Source: Dracaena cambodiana (lineage: Eukaryota > Streptophyta > Magnoliopsida > Asparagales > Asparagaceae). Taken from it: a stretch of DNA of 64,000 bases. The DNA lies in assembly GCA_036321105.1 (NCBI GenBank), contig JAYEPQ010000005.1, positions 50,061,349 through 50,125,348 of the forward strand. The letters run 5' to 3'. Position numbers and translations under genes: made by a program. Under the pieces are notes generated by a model. The model searched no databases and had not been told where the DNA came from. It saw only the letters and a program-made list of their open reading frames with translations. Of the stretch, positions 10,980 through 21,370 are shown piece by piece (positions within the stretch are counted from its first letter, which is position 1; every line of letters starts with the position of its first letter).

Positions 10980-12119
10980 TTAAATTTTATCTTTTAAGAT
11001 AAAACAATTTTTTGTGGGGTGACCTACAATCCGATAGTACAGACAGTAATTCGGATCGTTAGTCTTCCTTACTTCTTCAGGCCTCTTGCTCTCCGGCAAC
11101 TTGAGCATCTTGCGCTTGCTGAGCAGATTGAACATAGTAGCAGTATGTTCATCCTTGAATGAATACTGCTTTTGAAGTCTGGGCGACTTTGCTGTGTTGC
11201 TTGTAGTTGGCCATCTTTTCTGCTTCGGTGTACTTTCTACCGCCATTGCCATTATGTCTTTCCCTTTGGAACGGAAAAACTGGAATGGAGGTTCATTTGT
11301 ACCGTCTCCGGTTGCAGACTGTTGTTCTTCAAGACGTCGAAGTATTTCTTCGGCCTGTTCACCTTGCTTAAGCAGATCTTTCCATGATTTGGATTCGACC
11401 GAGCCCATCTTGTCTAAGATATCGGTCAACAAGTTGTGTCTGCAAGTTTCCACAAGCGTGTCCTGCGCCATGCCATGTGAGCATCGAACAGAAAGTTCTC
11501 GGAACCGCTCGACATAAGTTTTGACCGTTTCGCCTTCTTCTTGCTTCGCCGCTAGCAAGGATAATATGGAGACTTCTGTATCATCTTCAAAGAATCGGGC
11601 TAGGAACTCACGTTCTACATCAGACCAAGATTTAATTGTTCCCTGGGGTAGCTGCATGAACCAGGTAAATGCGGGCCCCCGTAAAGTACTCGCAAATATC
11701 TTAGTCATGGTCGGATCATTCCCCATGAGATGTCTTGTCTGCGAGAGGAAGTAGAAGATGTGCTGTTGTGGCGAACCTTTACCGTCGAATGACTGAAGGT
11801 TCAACGGTTTGTATTTTGTAGGGTAAGGCACGGTCTCCCATTCTATGGGATAAGGACGGACTACCCCCACCTCTTGCAGTTTCTTTCGATGAAGAAGAGC
11901 TTGTAGTTGATTCTCCATCTTCTCTATTTTTTCCACGTGAGGGTTAATGATAACCTTCACTTCCTCTTCTTCTCTTGAATGAGGAGGCACTTCTTCATCC
12001 TCGTCCTTGCTGTCTTCATTTATTTGGAAGGGTCGTTTTCCTTTCTGCCGACCAGAAATGGATGACGAGAATTGGTTCCTCCTAGTTTGAGCCAGTAACT
12101 CAATTAAAAGTTGTTTCAT
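10980..12119 (-). CDS. gag: gag of the TR-GAG element
   Basis: A 379-codon open frame for a Tat/Ogre-type gag. It contains an acidic and coiled-coil N-terminal part (about residues 30-85, EEEEVKVIINPHVEKIEKME), then the retrotransposon gag domain at about residues 110-240 (motifs LNLQSFDGKGSPQQHI, AFTWFMQLP, EREFLARFF, TVKTYVERFRELS). A C-terminal half-knuckle reads CLYYRIVGHPTKNCF, where the usual CxxC is CLYY, so the second zinc cysteine is missing. The coiled coil continues upstream of the listed ATG in the same frame to at least 12230, so the true protein probably began earlier as part of ORF1, with one base now out of phase. Capsid packaging of its own RNA is the expected role. Confidence 0.85.
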   Translation of the reverse strand: MKQLLIELLAQTRRNQFSSSISGRQKGKRPFQINEDSKDEDEEVPPHSREEEEVKVIINPHVEKIEKMENQLQALLHRKKLQEVGVVRPYPIEWETVPYPTKYKPLNLQSFDGKGSPQQHIFYFLSQTRHLMGNDPTMTKIFASTLRGPAFTWFMQLPQGTIKSWSDVEREFLARFFEDDTEVSILSLLAAKQEEGETVKTYVERFRELSVRCSHGMAQDTLVETCRHNLLTDILDKMGSVESKSWKDLLKQGEQAEEILRRLEEQQSATGDGTNEPPFQFFRSKGKDIMAMAVESTPKQKRWPTTSNTAKSPRLQKQYSFKDEHTATMFNLLSKRKMLKLPESKRPEEVRKTNDPNYCLYYRIVGHPTKNCFILKDKI

Positions 12120-12174
12120 TTCTTCTATGGTCTCCTCTTGCTGTTCGAGATGTTTTTCTTGTCTCTCAAGCCTT

Positions 12175-13659
12175 TCAGAGACTTCTTCTAGAAGCGCCCT
12201 CTGGTTCGATAGAAACTCCTTTTGATCCTGAAGTGATTTCCTTATCCGAAGGGTTGTTTCCGACCTCCTTTTTGCCTTTATTAACCATATATGATGAGGC
12301 GGCAGGTAGATCGGTTTCAGAGCACACCCTCTTTACCGTCCGTATTCTTTTAGATTCGGTGATCTGCTCAAAAACGGACCGTCTCGGATGGCACTCGCAG
12401 TTTGATAGAACAGTTGAGATTAACTGTTCGCATTGGCATTGAGGAGTATTCTGTGCAGAGTTCTTCTTCCAATTGAGGTATTCTCTCAAGTCTTGAGATA
12501 CTTCTTTATCTCTATTTGCAACCTGACGCCGCTTGCATCGCAAACTTGGTTCATAATACTGGAGAGTTTGCAATATTTCAGGGCTGGGCTCTTTTTCCGA
12601 ATCAGATTGTTCTCCAACCCTTCTGCGGATTCTTCTGGAGTGTGTGCTGGCCTGCGCAGTTGTACGGGCCTCGCACGAATCTGATTTGTTCTTCGGGATT
12701 TGGAGGATTCTATCATGAATATGTTCATCCGAAGAGAAATTTGAAGACCTATCCTCAGGTGAGTTCATGAGCACATCCTTATATTTGTTTGTAGAGGAAC
12801 GGGATGGTACACCTGAGAGAGTAACCAAAAAGTTAGATGTGCGATGTGTGCTCACTGCGCGTGTGCCCGAATAGACACCAGAACCAACCCTTGATTTTTC
12901 CTGCGGAGTGCAACTTACGGGTTGCAACCCGCAGTTGGAACCAAGGGTTTGCACCCGCGGTTGCAACCGCGGGGTTGCACCCGCGGGGTGCAACCCGCGG
13001 TTGGAACCGCGGGTTTGCACCCGCGATTGCAACCGCGGGGTTGCACCCGCGGGGTGCAACCCGCGGTTGGAACCACGGGTTTGCACCCGCGGTTGCAACC
13101 GCGGGGTTGCACCCGCGGGGTTGCCCCCGTGCGGTGCAACCCGCAGTTCCGCCTGCGGATTTTCATTTTTGGAATTTTTTCTTCCCGATGCTTCCTGATC
13201 TGGATTTTCTGACCGCAATTTTCCAGAGGCACTGTTGAGGCGGGCCCGCTGGGCCTTACGCCTCAGGTTTCTCTTCTGAGAGTGGGTCAGGGACTGGTTT
13301 GACTTTTGGCTTGACTTTGGAACGGGCGATAACGCCGTGTTCTTCACAGACGATGACGTCCTGTCAGTTCGAACGGGCAATGACGCCTCATAAGTTCTCA
13401 TAGGCGATAACGCCTTTCCGGTGGGCGATGACGCCTCACCTTTTTTCATCGTCACCCGGCGATGATGCCTAGGCTCTGAATCAGAGGAAGAAAGAAATTC
13501 CTCATATTTTTGTTGGTCAATTTCTATGACCAGCGTCTCAACCATTGAGCCAATCGGCACCCGGTCGGACTGCGCCACCAGATTCTCTGTGGTAAACAGA
13601 GGGGCTCCCACTGTGGTCGCCAGTTCTTGTACGCCCGAAAATTGAATCTTTGATTCCAT
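12175..13659 (-). CDS. TR-GAG ORF1 with a 22-residue repeat, unknown function
   Basis: An open frame of 494 codons upstream of gag. Its first ATG (13659) lies in the 5' LTR and reads through the primer site, so the ATG at 13545 (MVETLVIEIDQQ) is a likelier start. The protein is Ser/Arg/Lys-rich and low-complexity. It includes repeated SPMRTYEAS/SPVRTDRTS-like units and about three 22-residue repeats of type GLHPAGATPRLQPRVQTRG, encoded by a 66-bp CCCGCGGG-rich DNA repeat. The end runs out of phase with the gag coiled coil near 12240, suggesting a one-base frameshift between what was one polyprotein. No known domain is seen. Confidence 0.6.
   Translation of the reverse strand: MESKIQFSGVQELATTVGAPLFTTENLVAQSDRVPIGSMVETLVIEIDQQKYEEFLSSSDSEPRHHRRVTMKKGEASSPTGKALSPMRTYEASLPVRTDRTSSSVKNTALSPVPKSSQKSNQSLTHSQKRNLRRKAQRARLNSASGKLRSENPDQEASGRKNSKNENPQAELRVAPHGGNPAGATPRLQPRVQTRGSNRGLHPAGATPRLQSRVQTRGSNRGLHPAGATPRLQPRVQTLGSNCGLQPVSCTPQEKSRVGSGVYSGTRAVSTHRTSNFLVTLSGVPSRSSTNKYKDVLMNSPEDRSSNFSSDEHIHDRILQIPKNKSDSCEARTTAQASTHSRRIRRRVGEQSDSEKEPSPEILQTLQYYEPSLRCKRRQVANRDKEVSQDLREYLNWKKNSAQNTPQCQCEQLISTVLSNCECHPRRSVFEQITESKRIRTVKRVCSETDLPAASSYMVNKGKKEVGNNPSDKEITSGSKGVSIEPEGASRRSL
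12910..13145 (-). repeat. 66-bp GC-rich tandem repeat in ORF1
   Basis: TTGGAACC marks recur near 12935, 13001 and 13067, giving a 66-bp unit. Each unit is made of GGTTGCAACCGCGG and CCCGCGG palindromes. The motif is shared with the LTR cluster of the same element although the positions are unrelated. Confidence 0.85.
13609..13627 (-). other. Primer-binding site of the TR-GAG element
   Basis: On the minus strand TGGCGACCACAGTGGGAG starts a few bases inside the 5' LTR. Similar sites occur in Tat/Ogre-type elements with a tRNA-Arg primer; the tRNA identity is inferred. Confidence 0.65.
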
Positions 13660-14149
13660 TGCAAAATTATTTGATTACAACGAAGATTTGAGATTACAAA
13701 AATTCCGAAGAATTACAAGAACGGGAATATTGGTGGATTCCCTTTTTTATGTGGGTTCGGGTGGCGGTGGAGTCTCGTTGCTGCCTCCGTTGACCGTCCG
13801 ACCAGGAGAAAATGGCTCTGCTCTTTTCTTTGATCTCACGAGCTCGCCCGAAATCTTCCCAAAGTCCAAGAATCCAAAAGTCCTCTCTCTGGTTAAATTT
13901 CTGCATTTTATAGACCGAAGAGACTTGAAATCCAGCTTGATTCCTCCTGAAAAAGCGGATCACGGGATATCAGGAAAATAAAATAGGAAATAAAACAACG
14001 GAAAACAACGAAAAACAACCCGCGGGTGGCAACCCGCGGGATCGCCCCCGCGGGAATTCTCCCGCGGGTTGCTTCCCGCGGGTGCAACCCGCGGGTGTGC
14101 CCACTTAGCAAATTTAGTTTTTTTTTTTTTTTTTTTTTTGGTATCTACA
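13628..14149 (-). repeat. 5' LTR of the TR-GAG element
   Basis: A 522-bp partner of 8656-9198 with identical termini. The palindrome cluster is at 14020-14097 and a longer poly-T run follows it. The frame that appears to begin at 14026 is LTR sequence fused by chance to gypsy pol. Confidence 0.95.
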
Positions 14150-16686
14150 CCAAGGAGCCAGCAGAATTCAGAGCTCAACCTAAGGAGGAAGTAATAATCC
14201 AAATGGGTGCCATACCGGCGGACATCCCAGTGGTGTCGGAGTTCTTAGATATCTTCGAGGATTTCTCAGGACTACCACCAGACATGACAGTGGAGTTCGC
14301 CATCGAGCTTCTTCCTGGCACCACACCAATCTCTCAAGCACCATATCGAATGGGTCCAGCAGAACTAAAGGAAGTTAAGGTACAATTAGATGAGTTGGAA
14401 GCTAAATGTTTTATTAGACCAAGTACTTCCCCTTGGGGTGCACCAGTACTTTTGACTGGGAAGAAAGATGGAAGTAGAAGATTATGCATTGATTATAGAG
14501 GATTGAATAGGGTCACTATCAAGAATCGGTATCCACTACCGAGAATTAATGATTTGTTTGATCAACTTGGCGGTGCTAAAGTATTTTCCAAGTTGGACCT
14601 TAAGTCTGGATATCACCAAGTGAAAGTGAAGGAGTCAGACATTCCTAAAACAGCATTCCGAACTCGATATGGGCATTTTGAATTCTTAGTGATGCCATTC
14701 GGAGTAACAAATGCACCTGCAATTTTTATGAACTTAATGAATCGAATTTTCCTTCCATATTTGGATAAATTCGTTGTGGTGTTCATAAATGACATATTGG
14801 TGTATTCTAAGACCCAAGAGGATCACACTAAGCATTTAAGGGTAGTCTTGGAGACGCTAAGGAAGGAGAAATTATATGGGAAGCTCAGCAAATGTGAATT
14901 TTGGCTGAAGAGTGTTTCATTTTTGGGACACATTATTTCTCAAGAAGGAATCTCTGTTGATCCTGGTAAGGTTTCAGCAGTGAAGGATTGGCCGATTCCG
15001 AAAAATATTTCAGAAGTGAGGAGCTTTCTGGGATTGGCAGGTTATTATCGAAAGTTCGTCCAGGACTTTTCTAAGATTGCAGGGCCTCTGACCAAACTCC
15101 TGAGGAAAGGAGAGAAGTACGATTGGACAGTCGAATGTGATGCAGCTTTCAATGAGTTGAAAAGGAGGCTCACAACAATACCAGTATTAGCCGTTCCGGA
15201 AGGGACCGAAGGAATGGTTGTGTACAGTGATGCGTCCGGCAAAGGGCTAAGTTGTGTGTTGATGCAACGGGGACGGGTCATAGCTTATGCTTCTAGACAA
15301 TTGAGGCCACATGAGAAAAACTATTCCACACATGATTTGGAGCTTGCAGCTGTGATTTTTGCATTGAAGATTTGGAGACACTACTTGTTGGGTAGTAGAG
15401 TAGAGATTTATACAGACCATAAGAGTCTTAAGTATATCTTCACACAGAAAGAATTTAATATGAGACAAAGAAGGTGGCTTGAATTGATGGCAGATTATGA
15501 CATCAACTTGCAGTACCATCCGGGTAAGATCAATGTGGTACCAGATGCTTTAAGCAGGAAGCCAATGGCAATGGTTCTAACTCAGCAAAAAGAGCTACTT
15601 GAAGAGATTATAAAGTTAGAATTAGAAATTTTCTTACCCGGTGCTGAGGCTCAAATGCTGGCTTTGCAACTTCAACCTTCATTGGTAGAGAAAATTAAAG
15701 AAGCTCAGAAAGATGATCCTAAGTTGCAAAGATTTCGAAGACAAGTAGAAGAAGGACGGAGAACAGATTTATGTATCCACGCAAATGGGTCTCTTCGATT
15801 TGGCAACAGGTTGTGTGTGCCCAAAGGAGAAATTCGGCAGGAAGTATTATCAGAGGCTCATAGTTCAGTCTATTCAGTCCATCCCGGAGGAACAAAGCTG
15901 TATCAAGACATGAAGCAATATTTTTGGTGGCATGGAATGAAGCGTGAAATCGCCAAGTTTGTATCCAAATGCTTGACTTGTCAACAAGTTAAAGCAGAGC
16001 ATCAAAGAATGTCGGGACTCCTTCAACCTCTACCCATACCTGAATGGAAATGGGAAAGAGTTACTATGGATTTTGTTACCGCATTGCCACGTAGTCCCAA
16101 GGGTAATAATGCAATCTGGGTGATTGTGGACCGCCTTACTAAAATAGCGCATTTCATACCATTTCGTGTAGGACAGTCTACCGAAATGTTGGCAGAGAAG
16201 TATATGCATGAAATGGTAAAATTACATGGTGTGCCAGTCAGTATTGTATCGGATGGAGATACTCGGTTCACCTCTCAGTTTTGGAAGAAATTGCAAGATA
16301 GTATGGGGTCAAAATTAGAATTCAGCACAGCATATCATCCAGAAACAGATGGTCAATCAGAAAGGATTATCCAGACATTGGAGGATATGTTGAGGGCCTG
16401 TATGCTTGACTTCGGGGGCTCATGGGAGGATTACCTGCATCTAGTGGAATTCGCCTACAATAATAACTACCAAGCAAGCATCAAGATGGCACCATTTGAG
16501 GCTCTGTATGGAAGGAAATGTAGGTCTCCGTTATATTGGGATGATATTGGAGAAAGAAAACTGCTTGGACCAGAGATAATTACCCAGGCAGTAGATAAAA
16601 TTAACTTAATACGGCAACATCTGAGAGCAGCCCAAGATCGACAGAAGAACTGGGCAGACCAACGACGGCGGTTTCTGGAATTTTAA
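14150..16686 (+). pseudogene. pol: gypsy pol: reverse transcriptase, RNase H, integrase core
   Basis: Continues pol after the nested insertion. Order: linker to 14310, reverse transcriptase (LCIDYRGLNRVTIKNRYPLP, FSKLDLKSGYHQVKV, MPFGVTNAP), RNase H (VVYSDASGKGLSCVL, YSTHDLELAAVIFAL, EIYTDHKSLKYI), an HHCC zinc finger (HSSVYSVHPGGTK...CLTCQQVK) and the integrase DDE core (MDFVTALP, SDGDTRFTSQFW, TDGQSERIIQ). The polymerase motif reads FINDIL where the family has FIDDIL: the first catalytic Asp is Asn (codon AAT at 14788-14790), consistent with G-to-A change. The frame stops at TAA 16684, early in the integrase C-terminal region. Because 5499 bp (a multiple of 3) were inserted upstream, the original frame is kept. 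Confidence 0.92.
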
Positions 16687-17106
16687 GTTGGGGACTCAGT
16701 TTTCTTGAAGGTGTCGCCCACACGTGGAGTCATTCGCTTTGGCAATCGTGGGAAGTTAAGCCCAAGATTTATCGGACCCTTCCAAATCTTGGAACGGATA
16801 GGCAAAGTCTCCTATCGCCTGACACTACCATCTACACAGGAGCAAGTACATAACGTTTTCCACGTCTCGCAATTAAAACGATATGTTCATGATGAAAAGC
16901 ATATCGTGGACTATTCAGAACTAGAGATTAGACCAGACCTCTCCTATCCAGAAGAACCAGTCTCCATACTTGACCGAATGGAGAAGACTTTGAAGAACAA
17001 AGTAATTCCACTTGTGTTGATTTCTTGGAATCGACATTCTAATCGGAAAGCAACCTGGGAGCGAGAGGAAGACATTCGAGAGCGTTTTCCACACTTATTT
17101 GAATAA
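16687..17106 (+). pseudogene. pol: gypsy integrase C-terminus with chromodomain-like tail
   Basis: Same frame as the upstream pol after the single stop TAA. It shows VGDSVFLKVSP, KLSPRFIGPFQILERIG, VHNVFHVSQLKRY and the final VLISWNRHSNRKATWEREED, matching the end of Del/Tekay chromovirus integrases, where a chromodomain-like tail is thought to guide insertion into heterochromatin. It ends with TAA just before the polypurine tract. Confidence 0.9.
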
Positions 17107-17165
17107 AGGTATAACCCCTCTCCATCATTTAAGTTTAAAGAAATTTCGAGGACGAAATTTTTCTT

Positions 17166-17178
17166 AAGGGGGGTAGAA
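17166..17178 (+). other. Polypurine tract of the gypsy element
   Basis: AAGGGGGGTAGAATG lies directly before the 3' LTR and follows GAGGACGAAATTT, the usual context in this lineage. Nearly the same context precedes the second LTR at 45952. Confidence 0.88.
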
Positions 17179-20100
17179 TGTAACGACCATTTTTTTTCAA
17201 ATTTTTGAAATGAAAAAAAAATAAAAAATAAAAAAATAAAAAAAATCTGAAAATAATAATAATAATAATAAATATAAATATATATTGGGATTTGTTTGGA
17301 TATAAATCTGAATAGTTGAGAAAAAAATCGGATAGAAATCTAAATAGTTGAAAGGAAATCAAATCTTAACAAAAAAAAAAATATTTTTGTTGGATCTCAA
17401 CTAAGTAGGCTATATCTTAATCCAAAACCTCATTCTCATCTCTCTTCTGAAACGCTGAGAAATTAGAACGCTTGCAGGACGTACGGGAAGAAGAAGAGCG
17501 GAAGCAAGGAAGGGGAACGACTCAGCCAAATGTGAGTTTTTAAACTCACTTAACATGCTATGCTTGTTCTCTATATAGTTCCTATTTTATTTAGATGCAT
17601 AAATATTAAATCGAAAATAGTCCTATAGATTTTGTTAAAGATAGTTCTATGAATTTTACAATCGCGATTGATTAGAATATTTATATTAATTTGTTTCAGG
17701 CGAAGGTATATTTGACAAAGAATAAAATTTGAATTTTCACCATTGTCAGCTTGCTTGATTAGGCAGTCAAATAAATTGTCATTAGGATAAATTTCATCGA
17801 TGCCTATGAGGTTTATAGATTGGAGTAGAGTTGGGCTTACAGTTTGAGTTTTGTACGATTTGACCGCATAAAGGATTAGTCAGCGATTGGATTGGTATTT
17901 TTGATATTATGTCCTTAGAAATTTTAAGTGTGCCTTAAGAATTTCCCTTCTCATTTATAGTTGCTGGTTAAATTTTTCTCCCATTTTTTTTTTTTTGGGC
18001 CCAAAGTGGAAACAGTTATGCTAAATTGGTACAAAATTAATCAACTTGCAAGCCAAATCACCATCTTGTTGTCTTTTGAACAGAGATATACGAGCCAGCT
18101 CGATATTCCCTCTTTGCCCTTCAATCCATTTCCAATTCTAGATCCAAAATCCTTTTCCAACTCCAGAGGTAAAACACATATCTGAATCCAAGTTCATATC
18201 CAAATCTAATTCCAAATCTAAAATTCATAACCCAATTCTTTAAGGCAGGAAGGAAGGGTCTTGGGGGTCAAACCTGTTGTTGGGAAAAATATTGTTGATG
18301 GATGTCTTACCTGATCAGGCATGTTTCAAGATTTTGTTTAGAGTATATTGTTCTCTTAGAAATTGGGGCGTGCTTTTAGAGTTGCCCACCTTCAAACTCT
18401 CCCTTCTCAGGGATGATGATGAGTTGCCCTTGGTATCCCCATCTATTATTTTTTGTTCTGATTCTACCCAAAACCATGTTCTCATTGGACTGTCTGTAGT
18501 TGCATTTAAATTGCGAGGCATTTTTGGCAGCCATTGAGAGAGAGAACATCACTAATTTTCATTTAACCTTGGCAAATATGTCCAGTAATTGGCCAAGGGA
18601 AGTTGTTTCCTTTTGGTGACAGACTTCATGGTTCTTGGTTTCTTCCGCATCGACTTGTGCTTCTTCTTCACCTTCCGTTTCCGCATCTGCTTGTGCTTCT
18701 TCTTCACCTTCCGCTCCCACTTGCATTTCTTCTTCATCTTCCTGCTTCCGCCTCGGTTTCTACTTGGGCTCGCGCTTCTTCTTCACTTTCCGCTTCGCTT
18801 GCGGCGGTACTCCTTCTACACCTTACGCTTATGCTTCCGTTGCTCCCTCACCTTTTCTCCCCCTTCCTGTGTTTGGGTTGCGAAAGCTAGGCAAACAAAC
18901 CAGGCTTTGATGTATGGTTTGGAAATTTCTACACGCACACCAACTTGTTTGTGAGCCCATTTTTCCTCCCTTGTTGTAAGCCACCATATTTTTTTTTTTG
19001 GCAGTGTCCATTTAGACTTTCCCAAATTCCATTGGCTAGGGCCCTGGTTTTTCTGGAAATTCTAAATGCGCACGCAAGCACCCTTTTTTCCCATGTTGTA
19101 ACCACTACTACCCATCATGTGGTGCGCAGTTAGCAATACCCTCAATCCAAGGGGCTTGTGTTGGCTAGTTTTGGGACCTCTAAATGCACACATCACTATC
19201 CGTGAGCACCTTCTTCCCTTGTGTTGTAAATCACTTTATTATTGATGATAGGGTGTACGCTTAGAACCACCCCCAAGTCATGATACTGCATTGGCTGGAA
19301 TTGAGGAATTTTCTTTGTGCGCACACATTTTCCAATGAGCACCATTCCCCCCCTATGTTGTAAATCACTTCCTGTACGACATATGATGCACGTTTAGAGA
19401 TATCCAAATCTTATGCATATAACTGCTATTGCTATCCGAATTCGTGGACATATAGAAAAAAAAAGGGGGTGATTAAATAAAAGCGACATGTTTCTATATT
19501 TCATAAATATGCATAAAATCCAACGTGCGATTTTATAAGTTTTAATTCCAATTGTTTGTTATATCTTGAAAAGAAAGGAAAAATAATACTAATACAAGGT
19601 ATGATAAGACACCGTATAAATGCAAATTGTTACTGTATAAGATTGGTGATAGATAATTAAATTACCGCAACGTTATATTGTCACTGATATTGTTACTGTT
19701 CACTGAACTCTAATTATTATCACCAATCTACATACTGAACTGAAATTTACTGAAATCATAAATTTATATTGAAATTGATAATTAACACCGAACTTGATAT
19801 ACACTAGGGATTTGGGGGAAAATTTAGGTCTGTATGAATTAGATGGCTGAACGTAACTGTACTGTGCCACTGTTTCCCATTATGGGAGGATCGGGATAGG
19901 CTCCGATCAACTTACTGCGCCACTGTTTCTCATTTTTGGGATGATCGGGATAGACTCCGATCAACTTACTGTTCCGTTTTCCCGGGGGTAGACGGGGATG
20001 CGTTCAGACCAGCTATATTCATATTTCCTGAATTTTCAAATACCATAATTAAAAGACATTAACTGAAATAATAAAAATAAACACAATAATTATTACCACG

Positions 20101-20613
20101 TAGAGCATTCTAATTTTTTTATTTGCATAACTGTTTATGATATTGAGTTATCATTGCTATCCTTTCATGTTTTATATGAGATCGCTTTACTGACGATCTT
20201 GGTTATGCATGACCAGATGCAGACCTTTATGAAGAAGTAGATCCTCCAGATACAGGACATGATATGGCATATTTTAAGGAACAAGCGGATCTGCAGGAGT
20301 GATTACTTCCTTTGGTTAACTGCTTTTTTTAAAAAAAAATGTAATAAGTGCTGATGACACTTTATTTAAGTTTATGCGAGACAGTCCTTTTCTTTTATTT
20401 TGAAATAATTTAATTGTGGTGACATTTGTTAATCTTATTTTGAGGGAATTTATTATCGCTTTGTTTTGATAAAGAAAAATTTCATTTAGTTTCTGTATGT
20501 TATTCATATTAAATTGCAAATGGTGACTGTAATATTTTGTTTGAGGCTCGTCGAGTTATCATTCGACGCCGAACGTTCCAGCTTTCCACACTACTGGAAG
20601 TGGGGCGTTACCG
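17179..20613 (+). repeat. 3' LTR of the gypsy element
   Basis: A 3.43-kb partner of 3478-6925, including the same CT-rich stretch and MITE-like array (about 18921-19402). Both LTRs share the non-canonical end CGTTACCG. Confidence 0.93.
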
Positions 20614-21370
20614 ATAACATTTTCATTGAGACTACCAACTACCTATTTTCTGTTTTGAATTTATATTGTCACTTAACTTGTTTTACTTTGTAACTCTCAA
20701 ATTGTACAAGCACTCTAACTCCAAAATCTCTCCATCACATCGCATACGAGTCAATATTTTTTCTTAACCTACCAATTGCCAAATGTATATAATTATACTC
20801 ATAATTGGACGCATTTTATATTCAAATATATCAAACATATTTTTTAAAAAAATTCTCAAGTTAATGTTGGTTTTTTTATCTTTCTCCAAAATCATTTCGA
20901 TTAATTTCTCACTAAAAAAATCTTACAAAATGAAAAAGAGAATTTCACCTATCTCGACTCAAGAAACGACGACGGCGGTGGGCGACCGACGTTGGCTGTA
21001 TTGGCGGCGGCGGTGGGCAACCGGAAGAGAAGAGAGGTTGGGTGGAATTGAATTTAGATAAGAGAAGAGGAAGTGGAAGGAGGCCGACCTTAAAATTAGG
21101 AAAGGTGGGAGAGAGAAGGAAATGAGGAGTTGGGTTTTTTTGTGAGAGAAGCTTGCCGGCTCTAGATTTGAAGAGGTGGGGGAGACAAGGAACGAAAGTA
21201 GGGAGAGAAGGAAAGGAAGTAACAAAGGTAGATGAAGTGAGGATAATTTTGGATTTTTCAGTGTGCTCACTAGAAAAACCCTCTTTTCAAAATAGATGGT
21301 GGGCTCACTAGAAAAACTGGACTTATTAGAAAAAATGGTGTGCCCCTCTAGAAACTCCCATTTGGAGGCC

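Larger units (their letters stand above)
8656..14149 (-). mobile_element. TR-GAG element: gag-only, Tat/Ogre-like LTR retrotransposon
   Basis: A complete non-autonomous element in minus orientation, nested in the gypsy pol. LTRs are 8656-9198 and 13628-14149; TSD CCAAG is perfect (8651-8655 and 14150-14154). On the minus strand the order is 5' LTR, primer site, ORF1, gag, 78-bp repeats, degenerate repeats, polypurine tract, 3' LTR. No protease, reverse transcriptase or integrase is present, so it must move with another element's enzymes. The primer site TGGCGACCACAGTGGGAG resembles the tRNA-Arg type site of Tat/Ogre lineage elements (inference). A relative left the solo LTR at 48547-49098. 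Confidence 0.92.
3478..20613 (+). mobile_element. Ty3/gypsy retrotransposon, Del/Tekay-type chromovirus, interrupted
   Basis: A full element in plus orientation: long LTRs (3478-6925 and 17179-20613), an initiator-Met tRNA primer site, gag, protease, reverse transcriptase, RNase H, integrase with a chromodomain-like C-terminus, and a polypurine tract. LTRs of about 3.4 kb, the domain order and the C-terminal segment fit the Del/Tekay lineage. It is split by a TR-GAG element at 8656-14149. In-frame stops at 7360, 8140 and 16684 and a mutated polymerase motif make it defective. LTRs begin TGTAACGACC and end CGTTACC(G) rather than CA. No 5-bp target duplication is seen (left flank ACAAAT, right flank ATAAC). 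It sits inside family-B copy L. Confidence 0.93.
1197..21359 (-). mobile_element. Family-B hAT-like transposon (copy L), split by nested insertions
   Basis: The two ends are inverted: GGGGAGTTTCTAGAAGGG at 1197 and the complement of GGGAGTTTCTAGAGGGG ending at 21359. Flanks are ATTCGGAG (1189-1196) and ATTTGGAG (21360-21367), an 8-bp target duplication with one transition. Sequence 1197 to about 2500 is the inverted match of about 41070-42242, and 20950-21359 is the inverted match of 39149-39520. So both pieces belong to one element that later received a gypsy retrotransposon at 3478 and a MITE at 1395. Without these insertions it is about 2.45 kb, close to copy R at 39149. No transposase reading frame is visible, so it is non-autonomous. 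The 8-bp duplication suggests the hAT superfamily; the GGGAG terminus is not the usual CAGGG/TAGGG. Confidence 0.85.

Noticed and set aside
14026..14149. Apparent N-terminus of the pol frame before 14150
   Set aside because: It is LTR sequence of the nested TR-GAG; the frame agrees only because the insertion plus duplication is 5499 bp, a multiple of three.
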